DNA of 12,894 nt from Zoogloeaceae bacterium (lineage in GTDB: Bacteria > Pseudomonadota > Gammaproteobacteria > Burkholderiales > Rhodocyclaceae): positions 1 to 12,894 of the forward strand of contig JAIRLE010000101.1 in assembly GCA_031259605.1 (NCBI GenBank). Reading direction: 5' to 3'. Shown here one piece after another: positions 6,568 to 12,738 of this stretch. A program made the position numbers and the translations under genes. The number at the start of each line of letters is the position of its first letter. Positions within the stretch are counted from its first letter, which is position 1. The notes beneath the pieces are model-generated. The model was given only the letters and a program-made list of their open reading frames with translations, ran no database searches and was not told where the DNA came from.

Positions 6568-7954
6568 AGGGAATCTCCATATAAAAACAGGCACCTGTTG
6601 TTTCATTGTTGGCATAACATGCCGTGCCACCCATGATGTTGCTCAATTCGCGCGCAATGACCAGACCTACGCCATGGCGTTGCGTGGAAGACGTTTGGGC
6701 GCGCGGCTCGCCACAATAGAAGGGATTGAAGATGTACTCAAGGTCTTTTTGGGCAACGCCCGGCCCCTGATCGCGGCATTCCAGACGCAGGACGTTGTTC
6801 CTGATTGCGGCGCGCAGCAGGATTTCACCATCCTCCGGGCTGAAATCCAGCGCATTGGCAAGGAAAACCTCCAGCACGGCGCGCACCTTGTCCGGATCAA
6901 TCTGCATGCTGACGTCTGGCGCGTCAAGACGGAGATGTACCTTGCGCGCGGCGCAATCCGCCGCATGCGTCTCGACGATTTCCCGCAGGAACGCGGATAA
7001 ACGCACGGGCTGGCGTTGCAGACGGTTGGATTCAAAAATAACGTCCATGCGCAGGATGCTTTCCAGTTGTCGCTGCAACAGTTCGGCATTGTGGCGCATC
7101 ATGTCGATCAGGCTGCCCTGGTTTTCCGCGCCGGCGCTGACGTTATACAAATCGCAGCCCTCGCGGATAGCGACAACCGGCACCTTCATTTCCTGGGTCA
7201 TGTAGTGAAACAGGTTTTTGTGGTTGCTTTTCAGGTTGGACAGATGCTGCCGCAGCCACTCCAGGCGCGCGCCCAGCTTGCGCAGATCGGTTGGGCCGTG
7301 GATGGCGATTTTGTCTTCCAGATAGCCATGCCCGATCAGCAGTATGGCCTGCTCTATCTGGCGTAGCGGACGGGTCAGCCAGTAACAGAGAACGACTGCC
7401 GTCAAAATGGCGATGACGAGCACAAGAAGTAGTTGCAAAAACAATTGCCGTCGCTTGGCTTCCAGCACTGTCAGTGTGCGCTGGTTATTGTCTTCCAGCC
7501 ATTGCTGGCTGGTGCGCTGGATGTTTTCGTAAATTTCCGTCAGTTGGGTCAAGCGCGCGCCCAGCACGGATTCCGCAGACGGGATGTCCAGGCCATCCGC
7601 CAGCTTCTGCGCCGTGTTGCGCCATTCCTGCAACAACGGACGCAACTGCGCGTCCTGTCGCGCTTCCATCGTTTTTGCGAGGTTCAGCGCCTGGGCAAGT
7701 GTGGCGTCGAAACTGGCGCGAAAAGTATTTTGTCGCACCAGAAGGTACTGGCGGCTGCTGCGCTCCAAATCTGTCCCGCGCTCCCGAAGTTCCTGCATGA
7801 CGGAAGCGATCTGTACGGATTGTTCAATGTTTTCACGGCTTTGCGCGCTCAATTGTTCCAGCAACTGCCAACTTTGCACGACTGTGCCGCCAAGAAGGAC
7901 AATGATCAGCGAAAACCCGACAATCAATGCCTGATGAGAAGATATCCGGTTCAT
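6557..7954 (-). CDS. GlrK/QseE-like sensor histidine kinase lacking the phospho-acceptor histidine
   Basis: The 465-residue membrane protein has TM1 at about 9-29, a helical periplasmic sensor region at about 30-170, TM2 at about 171-193, HAMP at about 193-240, a dimerisation helix pair at about 245-308 and an HATPase domain at about 355-462. The ATP site is intact: Asn367 in the N box, DQGPG at 395-399, the F box IFNPFY at 408-413 and HGVGL at 427-431. The H-box is not: where GlrK-type kinases have HELKTPL followed by REG, this has QEMKVPV (254-260) followed by REG. The codon at 7195-7193 is CAG, so the phospho-acceptor His is Gln254, and the Thr of the ExxT phosphatase motif is Val258. The protein is full length with no frameshift. 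No response regulator is present in the window. The ATG at 7954 has only a weak GGGGA upstream. Confidence 0.88.
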   Translation of the reverse strand: MNRISSHQALIVGFSLIIVLLGGTVVQSWQLLEQLSAQSRENIEQSVQIASVMQELRERGTDLERSSRQYLLVRQNTFRASFDATLAQALNLAKTMEARQDAQLRPLLQEWRNTAQKLADGLDIPSAESVLGARLTQLTEIYENIQRTSQQWLEDNNQRTLTVLEAKRRQLFLQLLLVLVIAILTAVVLCYWLTRPLRQIEQAILLIGHGYLEDKIAIHGPTDLRKLGARLEWLRQHLSNLKSNHKNLFHYMTQEMKVPVVAIREGCDLYNVSAGAENQGSLIDMMRHNAELLQRQLESILRMDVIFESNRLQRQPVRLSAFLREIVETHAADCAARKVHLRLDAPDVSMQIDPDKVRAVLEVFLANALDFSPEDGEILLRAAIRNNVLRLECRDQGPGVAQKDLEYIFNPFYCGEPRAQTSSTQRHGVGLVIARELSNIMGGTACYANNETTGACFYMEIPCEN

Positions 7955-8037
7955 GAACTCGCATCCCCTGTGAAGACCCGCGGCCTGGATTATGTTTGGA
8001 CGGAATGGTATCTTCGCCGCAAAATCGTTTTCATTCT

Positions 8038-8053
8038 ATTACATCTCTGTAAT
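8038..8053. promoter_or_regulatory. Short perfect inverted repeat upstream of the sensor kinase
   Basis: ATTACA at 8038-8043 and TGTAAT at 8048-8053 are perfect inverted arms around TCTC. The site lies 84 bases upstream of the kinase start and overlaps a possible minus-strand promoter. The size and AT-rich arms fit a dimeric regulator's operator, but no regulator can be named. A chance occurrence is possible. Confidence 0.3.
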
Positions 8054-8102
8054 CAGTCGCGCAATTCCGTAGAGGAGCCAGGGCAATCGCAGCAAAAATT
8101 AG

Positions 8103-8198
8103 CGACAGCCCTTCAGGGCTGTCGGTCCAACTCCATTGGGAAGGGGTTTCTCTCCCCTCCCCAATGGTTACGGTCGGAACCCCGGCCGCGGCCGGGGT
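8103..8198. repeat. Cluster of three strong hairpins/inverted repeats
   Basis: Three consecutive structures lie in 96 bases. (1) A perfect 9-bp stem, 8103-8111 with 8116-8124, closed by TTCA. (2) A 14-base pair of arms, 8133-8146 with 8154-8167, with one A-C mismatch (8141/8159) and a 7-base loop. (3) A perfect 20-base GC-only-core palindrome at 8179-8198, centred on CCGCGG. None is followed by a T-run. The dense arrangement is unlike ordinary promoter DNA and suggests either a structured RNA or a REP/BIME-like extragenic repeat. It is unlikely to code. Confidence 0.6.
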
Positions 8199-8228
8199 CT
8201 CAACCTTCGCGCCTTTCTTACGGGCGAG

Positions 8229-8259
8229 GTTTCAAACCGGAGTTCGTTTTACGATGAAG
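8229..8259 (+). repeat. 31-base dispersed repeat, copy A
   Basis: This copy begins GTTTCAAACC and ends CGTTTTACGATGAAG. It matches the reverse complement of 11350-11380 at 27 of 31 positions without gaps; the four differences all fall at repeat positions 11-16. Here the ATGAAG at the end does not open a credible gene. The left part forms a small palindrome (GGTTT-C-AAACC at 8228-8238). Confidence 0.6.
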
Positions 8260-8350
8260 TGCTTTTCATGCTCCGGCCTTGGCTCCTCGCTTTCTCCGAT
8301 CCCTGATTCCCGCTCCCTGATGTATCATCCCTCCTTCCTGAGGAGACGAT

Positions 8351-9082
8351 ATGCAGTGGAGCAGGCGGCTACGGCGGTATTTCGGAATCTATGCGCCAAA
8401 CATGGCGATTCGTCCGCGCACCCTTTGGTGCGCGCACACGGCTCTGGGTGCGGTGGGGATGTTGCTGCTGGTGGCGCTGGTTCATTTCTGGACGCAGATG
8501 TCGCGTTCGCCGCAGGAGCGGGATGTGGAAGTCCTGCGGGCGCGGCTGGCGGAACTGGAAGCGCGCGCGTTGCAGGGCGATGGCGTGTTGACCAGTCTGG
8601 AAATAGCGCACAGCGCCAACCGGCAGTTATCTGACGAACTAAGGACGCAGTTGGGCGAACAGGCGGTGTTGAAAGACGATCTGGCCTATTTCCTGAATCT
8701 GGTGCCGGTGGGCACACGCGAAGGCGAGGTGCGGCTGGAACGTTTTGTCCTGCGTCCCGATCCGCTTTCGGCGCAAACAAACTCGGCAATGGCGCGGCAT
8801 TATCGTTACAGTGTGCTGGCGGGCTATCACGCGGGGCGTCAGACGCTGGAATTCACCGGGACGCTGCAATTCATCCTTTTCGTGACGCGAAAGGGAGAGG
8901 CGCTGGAACTCCATTGGCCGGAAAACCGAACGGCGGCGCCGGAGGAATACCAAGTCAAGACCCATCATTGGGTACGCAAGGAAGGCGAATTGTCCGTGGC
9001 GGAAGGCGACACCCTGAACAAGGCGGAATTGCGTCTGATGCAGGGAAATGCGGTACGGGCGACCGCGACCATCACGTTTTAA
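8351..9082 (+). CDS. Single-pass membrane protein with coiled coil, upstream of bactofilin (possibly DUF6776)
   Basis: The 243-residue product has a basic N-terminus, one membrane segment at about 32-47, a coiled coil at about 53-110 rich in Glu, Arg and Leu, and a beta-rich C-terminal domain (about 125-243). The topology is probably N-in, with the C-terminal domain in the periplasm. AGGAG lies 5 bases before the ATG. The bactofilin gene starts 15 bases after its stop, so they are almost certainly co-transcribed; I recall proteins of this kind (DUF6776) beside bactofilins in beta- and gammaproteobacteria, but cannot confirm the family. A role as membrane partner of the bactofilin scaffold in envelope shape or cell-wall work is a plausible inference. 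Confidence 0.72.
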   Translation: MQWSRRLRRYFGIYAPNMAIRPRTLWCAHTALGAVGMLLLVALVHFWTQMSRSPQERDVEVLRARLAELEARALQGDGVLTSLEIAHSANRQLSDELRTQLGEQAVLKDDLAYFLNLVPVGTREGEVRLERFVLRPDPLSAQTNSAMARHYRYSVLAGYHAGRQTLEFTGTLQFILFVTRKGEALELHWPENRTAAPEEYQVKTHHWVRKEGELSVAEGDTLNKAELRLMQGNAVRATATITF

Positions 9083-9097
9083 CAGGAGACTATCAAC

Positions 9098-9520
9098 ATG
9101 TTCAACAAAAAACCGGCGGCAGGCGCGGCCACCCAGATCGACAGCCTGATCGGCAAGGGCACGAAAGTCGAAGGCAATGTCTTTTTTTCCGGGGGGTTGC
9201 GCGTGGATGGCGAAATCTGCGGCAAGGTGATTGGCGAAACCTCGCCAGCGACGCTGGTGTTGAGCGAACACGGCGTTGTGAACGGACATGTGGAAGTGAC
9301 TTACCTGGTCGCCAACGGCAGCATCAACGGCCCGGTGCGAGCGACGGAATTCCTGGAGTTGCAGCCCAAGGGCAGGATAGAAGGCGATGTGGAATACTGC
9401 ATGATCGAAATCCAGCAAGGCGCGGTCATCGAGGGTCGTCTCCTGCGCCTGATCTCCGAATCCACGCACAAGCAAGACAGGGCGGAGGCGGAAAAGCCGG
9501 ATGAAGCGCCCGCCGCCTGA
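9098..9520 (+). CDS. Bactofilin (polymer-forming cytoskeletal protein)
   Basis: Bactofilins self-assemble without nucleotides into filaments or membrane patches that localise cell-wall enzymes and other partners. The 140-residue product has the central beta-helix domain (about 12-120) with the repeated G-x-V/I-x-G pattern: KVEGNV, RVDGEI, VVNGHVEV, SINGPVRA, RIEGDVE and VIEGRL. It is flanked by a short N-terminal tail and a charged Ala/Pro-rich C-terminal tail, the usual layout. AGGAGA lies 8 bases before the ATG. The nearby M23 endopeptidase (10039-11355, opposite strand) is of interest because bactofilins and M23 enzymes are functionally linked in several bacteria. Confidence 0.92.
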   Translation: MFNKKPAAGAATQIDSLIGKGTKVEGNVFFSGGLRVDGEICGKVIGETSPATLVLSEHGVVNGHVEVTYLVANGSINGPVRATEFLELQPKGRIEGDVEYCMIEIQQGAVIEGRLLRLISESTHKQDRAEAEKPDEAPAA

Positions 9521-9593
9521 CGGGTTCGACTGGTTTGTGACGGGGACAGGAAAACCCAGGCCACATCGGCTTTTCCGATCCCGCCCGCCAGGA

Positions 9594-9623
9594 TTGACCT
9601 TGCCACCGCCCCACTCCCATAAT
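9594..9623 (+). promoter_or_regulatory. Sigma-70 promoter for erpA
   Basis: TTGACC (9594-9599) and CATAAT (9618-9623) are separated by 18 bases, a good match to the sigma-70 consensus. A start near 9630 would give a leader of about 22 bases that contains AGGAG before the erpA ATG. This suggests erpA has its own promoter apart from the bactofilin unit. A short ATCGG/CCGAT hairpin (9565-9579) lies between bactofilin and this promoter. Confidence 0.6.
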
Positions 9624-9652
9624 TCCGGCTCTTTTTACAGGAGTTTTTCCCC

Positions 9653-9997
9653 ATGAACGAGAACACCCCGTCCCCCATCATTTTTACCGATAGCGCCGTA
9701 GACAAGGTACGCGAACTGATTGCGGAAGAAGGCAATCCCAGATTGAAGCTGCGCGTATTTGTCACTGGCGGCGGCTGTGCCGGTTTCCAGTACGGCTTTG
9801 CCTTCGAGGAGCGCATGAACGAAGACGACACGCAATTTGAAAAAGACGGCGTGACCCTGTTGATTGACCCCATGAGCTATCAATATCTGGTGGGCGCGGA
9901 GATCGATTACAGCGAAGGACTGCAAGGCGCGCAGTTCGTCATCCGCAATCCGAACGCCACTTCCACCTGCGGCTGCGGCTCGTCCTTCGCGGCCTGA
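9653..9997 (+). CDS. erpA: Iron-sulfur cluster insertion protein (A-type carrier)
   Basis: Carries and inserts [Fe-S] clusters into target proteins such as those of isoprenoid synthesis and respiration. The 114-residue product has the three conserved cysteines of the IscA/ErpA fold: Cys42 in GGGCAGF, and Cys106 and Cys108 in the C-terminal CGCGSSF motif. The sequence and length fit ErpA better than IscA, and there is no isc operon around it. AGGAG lies 9 bases upstream of the ATG. It is convergent with the M23 gene; a GC hairpin (10010-10015 with 10032-10037) lies in the 41-base gap. Confidence 0.93.
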   Translation: MNENTPSPIIFTDSAVDKVRELIAEEGNPRLKLRVFVTGGGCAGFQYGFAFEERMNEDDTQFEKDGVTLLIDPMSYQYLVGAEIDYSEGLQGAQFVIRNPNATSTCGCGSSFAA

Positions 9998-10038
9998 GGC
10001 GGATGCCATGCCCCGCACAGTGTCCGCAGGACGGGGCG

Positions 10039-11355
10039 CTATTCAAAGCGGGTGGCGGGCGTATCGCGCAGAAGTTGCAACAGGGCGAGTTGCGTCTGGC
10101 TCTGCTGGCTGAACAAGACGAGTTGTCCGGCACTCAAGGGCGGCGCGTCGGGTATGCTCAGGCGCATCGGATTCACCTGGACGCCATTGACGCGGAATTC
10201 ATAGTGCAGATGCGGCCCGGTAGACCAGCCGGTATTGCCGCTGTAGGCGATGGTGTCGCCCTGGTTGACCCGATCGCCCTTTTTCAGTCCCTGGGCGAAG
10301 CGGCTCAGATGCGCGTAGGCGGTTTGGTAATTGCCCGCGTGGGAAAGCAGCACGAAATTGCCATAACCACCGCGCGGGCCGACAAATTGCACCACGCCAT
10401 TGCCGGTGGCGCGCACGGGTGTGCCGATGGGCGCGCCGTAATCCACGCCCTTGTGCGCCCGCCAGGTCTTGAAGATGGGATGCAGGCGCTGGGAGAATCC
10501 TGACGTGACGCGGGAAAAAGCCAGCGGCGCGCGCAGGAAGGCTTTTTTCAGGCTTTTGCCCTCGGCGTTGTAATAACCGCCCTTGCCGTTTTCTTCGTAA
10601 TAGAATGCCTGATGCATCCGCCCGTCATTGACGAATTCGGCGGAAAGAATACGCCCCGCACGCGGGACGACTTGTCCCGGATAGCGCTGGATGTCATAGA
10701 CCAGCGTAAAACGGTCGCCTTTGCGCAGATCGCGGTGGAAGTCGATGTCGCCGGAGAAAATTTCCGCCATCTGCACGGCGATGCCGTCCGGGATGCCCGC
10801 GCTATCGGTCGCGCCGAAGAGCGAATGACGGATTTCTCCGGTTTTCATGACGCGCTGGCTTTCGTAGCGCATCGTTTGTTCACGGGCGGTAAATTGCCTC
10901 TGGCTCTGGCGTTCGACGATGGTGGCGGTATTGCCGCCGTTCATGGGAAAGTGGAGATTGAGCAGCAGGCCGTCCCCCGTGACGCGGGCGGAAACCACGC
11001 GCCCCGGAACGAGCTGGCGATGCAGGATTTGCGTCTCCGGCGCAAAAAGCAGATAGCGGCGGGCGTCTTCATCCTCGATATGCAGTCGGGCGAGCAGGGC
11101 GCCAAAGGTATCGCCCCGGTTGATGCGCGCTTCGCGCAGGTAGCGGTTGTCGCCCTGGTCGATCGGCGCGCCGGGCGCAATGTCGAGGGTTTCCACGACA
11201 TCCGCAACCACTTCCGGCGGCAGCGTGGGGTTGGGCGTTACCGCAATGGCCGTGACCACGCCAAGAATCGGCGCGCCGCCCATGAGCGCCAGCTTCCCGC
11301 GCCAGCGCGGAAAGTGGTTGCGTATCCAGGGGTGGTTTAGAATGCTGCGCTTCAT
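10039..11355 (-). CDS. M23-family murein endopeptidase, MepM/OapA-type
   Basis: A zinc D,D-endopeptidase that probably cuts peptidoglycan cross-links during wall growth. The 438-residue product has a membrane anchor or uncleaved signal at about 22-40, an OapA/LysM-like region at about 74-130, a Csd3-like middle domain at about 180-280 and the LytM/M23 domain at about 285-400. The active site is intact: HKGVD at 301-305 (His301, Asp305), the AHL histidine at 349, and HLH at 382-384 (His384 as zinc ligand). The layout resembles E. coli MepM. No Shine-Dalgarno precedes the ATG at 11355; the upstream sequence is instead a copy of a 31-base repeat that extends into codons 1 and 2. It is divergent from tyrS. 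Confidence 0.9.
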   Translation of the reverse strand: MKRSILNHPWIRNHFPRWRGKLALMGGAPILGVVTAIAVTPNPTLPPEVVADVVETLDIAPGAPIDQGDNRYLREARINRGDTFGALLARLHIEDEDARRYLLFAPETQILHRQLVPGRVVSARVTGDGLLLNLHFPMNGGNTATIVERQSQRQFTAREQTMRYESQRVMKTGEIRHSLFGATDSAGIPDGIAVQMAEIFSGDIDFHRDLRKGDRFTLVYDIQRYPGQVVPRAGRILSAEFVNDGRMHQAFYYEENGKGGYYNAEGKSLKKAFLRAPLAFSRVTSGFSQRLHPIFKTWRAHKGVDYGAPIGTPVRATGNGVVQFVGPRGGYGNFVLLSHAGNYQTAYAHLSRFAQGLKKGDRVNQGDTIAYSGNTGWSTGPHLHYEFRVNGVQVNPMRLSIPDAPPLSAGQLVLFSQQSQTQLALLQLLRDTPATRFE

Positions 11356-11380
11356 CGTAAAACGGGTTCAGGTTTGAAAC
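11350..11380 (-). repeat. 31-base dispersed repeat, copy B, over the M23 gene start
   Basis: Read on the minus strand this is GTTTCAAACC, a variable part, then CGTTTTACGATGAAG, where the final ATGAAG is codons 1-2 of the M23 gene. It agrees with 8229-8259 at 27 of 31 positions. The two copies are in inverted orientation and bound a segment of about 3.1 kb. Confidence 0.6.
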
Positions 11381-11445
11381 ATTGGCCGTTCGAAAGCGTC
11401 GGCACGGTATCTCTCACTGTCTCTGTAAGCGACGGAAAGTTACGA

Positions 11446-11473
11446 ATTCTACGCCTGAACCGAGGAGAAACAA
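11446..11473 (-). promoter_or_regulatory. Candidate promoter for the M23 endopeptidase
   Basis: On the minus strand, TTGTTT (11473-11468) and TAGAAT (11451-11446) are spaced by 16 bases. The -10 hexamer is the same as that of the rRNA promoter in this window. It would give a leader of about 85 bases. The -35 overlaps the tyrS ribosome-site region, so the two divergent genes may interfere. No clear promoter for tyrS was found in the gap 11356-11475. Confidence 0.35.
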
Positions 11474-11475
11474 AC

Positions 11476-12681
11476 ATGCTGGAACTGGAAGCGCGCCTGC
11501 GCCAGATCAAACGCGGCTGCGAGGAAGTGTTGCTGGAAAGCGAACTGCGGGAAAAACTGCAAGCGGGGCGTCCCTTGCGGATCAAGGCCGGGTTCGATCC
11601 CACCGCGCCCGACCTGCATCTGGGGCATACCGTGCTCATCAACAAGCTCAGACACTTTCAGGATTTGGGGCATCAGGTGTTGTTTCTGATTGGCGACTTC
11701 ACCGGCATGATTGGCGATCCCAGCGGCAAGAACGTCACGCGCCCGCCGCTGACGCGCCCGGAAGTGCTGGAAAACGCCAGAACCTACCAGGAACAGGTGT
11801 TCAAGATTCTCGACCCGGACAAGACCGAGGTACTTTTCAATTCCGCCTGGTTCGATACCCTGGGCGCGTCCGGCATGATTCGTCTGGCGGCGCGGCATAC
11901 CGTGGCGCGGATGCTGGAACGCGACGATTTCGCCAAGCGGTACGCAGACGGACAGCCGATTGCCATCCACGAATTCCTTTATCCGCTTTGCCAGGGGTAC
12001 GACTCCGTGGCGCTGAAAGCCGACGTGGAACTGGGCGGCACCGACCAGAAATTCAATCTGCTGGTGGGGCGCGAATTGCAGAAGCATTACGGACAACCGC
12101 CGCAATGCGTACTGACGCTTCCCCTGCTGGAAGGATTGGACGGAGAAAAAAAGATGTCCAAGTCGCTCGGGAATTACATCGGCATCAACGAGCCGCCGCG
12201 GGAGATTTTTGGCAAGCTGATGTCCATTTCCGATCCGCTGATGTGGCGTTATTACGAACTGCTTTCTTTTCGCGGCGAGGCGGAAGTCGCGCGCGACAAG
12301 GTGGAAGTGGAAGCGGGGCGGAATCCGCGCGATCTCAAGGCGGCGCTGGCAGTGGAAATCGTTGCCCGCTTTCATGGCCGGGCCGCCGCCAGGGCAGCGG
12401 AAGAGGAATTCGCGGCGCGTTTTCGCCAGGGCGTCCTGCCGGACGATATGCCCGAATTCACTCTGCAAGCGGAAGGCGCGGGGCTTTCCATCCTGTACGC
12501 CCTGAAACAGACGGCGCTTACCGCCAGCACTTCCGAGGCGATGCGCATGATCCGGCAAGGCGGCGTCAAGGCGGACGGCGAAAGCGTCCGCGACAAGGAT
12601 CTGCTGCTGCCGGCGGGCGCGACGGTAACGCTGCAAGTGGGCAAACGCAAATTCGCGCGCGTCAGGATTGGCGGCGCGTAA
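11476..12681 (+). CDS. tyrS: Tyrosyl-tRNA synthetase
   Basis: A class I aminoacyl-tRNA synthetase that charges tRNA-Tyr. The 401-residue product has the Rossmann-fold signatures HLGH (48-51, the HIGH motif) and KMSKS (226-230), tyrosine-pocket sequences such as the GGTDQKFNLLVGRE region (187-200), and a C-terminal S4 RNA-binding domain (about 338-399). The length is that of the TyrRS form common in beta- and many gammaproteobacteria. The ATG at 11476 is chosen because GAGGAG lies 8 bases upstream and the family N-terminus starts there; an in-frame start at 11374 is rejected. The stop is followed after 29 bases by an rRNA promoter, a linkage I recall from related bacteria (not verified). Confidence 0.96.
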   Translation: MLELEARLRQIKRGCEEVLLESELREKLQAGRPLRIKAGFDPTAPDLHLGHTVLINKLRHFQDLGHQVLFLIGDFTGMIGDPSGKNVTRPPLTRPEVLENARTYQEQVFKILDPDKTEVLFNSAWFDTLGASGMIRLAARHTVARMLERDDFAKRYADGQPIAIHEFLYPLCQGYDSVALKADVELGGTDQKFNLLVGRELQKHYGQPPQCVLTLPLLEGLDGEKKMSKSLGNYIGINEPPREIFGKLMSISDPLMWRYYELLSFRGEAEVARDKVEVEAGRNPRDLKAALAVEIVARFHGRAAARAAEEEFAARFRQGVLPDDMPEFTLQAEGAGLSILYALKQTALTASTSEAMRMIRQGGVKADGESVRDKDLLLPAGATVTLQVGKRKFARVRIGGA

Positions 12682-12710
12682 AAAAATCCGCGTTTTCCCT
12701 GCTTTTGCTG

Positions 12711-12738
12711 TTGACAGTCTTTTTTCCTTCTGTAGAAT
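12711..12738 (+). promoter_or_regulatory. Ribosomal RNA operon promoter
   Basis: TTGACA (12711-12716, perfect -35), 16-base spacer, and TAGAAT (12733-12738) directly preceded by TG. The next bases, GCGCGGC, are a GC-rich discriminator of the kind that makes rRNA promoters sensitive to ppGpp and initiating NTP. T-rich tracts upstream (from about 12681) may serve as an UP element. The boxA-like sequence downstream confirms that the target is an rRNA operon. Confidence 0.85.

Larger units (their letters stand above)
7955..8350. other. Divergent intergenic region, 396 bases, rich in structure
   Basis: No credible gene is seen in this gap between the sensor kinase (-) and the coiled-coil membrane protein (+). 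It holds, left to right: a short inverted repeat (8038-8053), a run of three strong inverted repeats (8103-8198) and one copy of a 31-base dispersed repeat (8229-8259). A possible extended -10, TG followed by TATCAT at 8321-8328, faces the rightward gene but has no good -35. A weak minus-strand promoter overlaps the 8038-8053 repeat (TTGCGC, 17 bases, TAATAG). Confidence 0.6.

Noticed and set aside
8103..8198. tRNA or attC-like integron site
   Set aside because: No cloverleaf, no TPsiC-like loop, no CCA end, and no integrase or cassette genes nearby; the stems do not match attC layout.
7433..8257. 274-codon plus-strand frame through the kinase gene and the intergenic hairpins
   Set aside because: Antisense to the recognised kinase and then through palindromic DNA; no domain, no ribosome site.
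10010..10037. GCCCCG/CGGGGC hairpin between erpA and M23 as a bidirectional terminator
   Set aside because: The loop is 16 bases, an alternative inner hairpin (10022-10032) competes, and no T-run follows.
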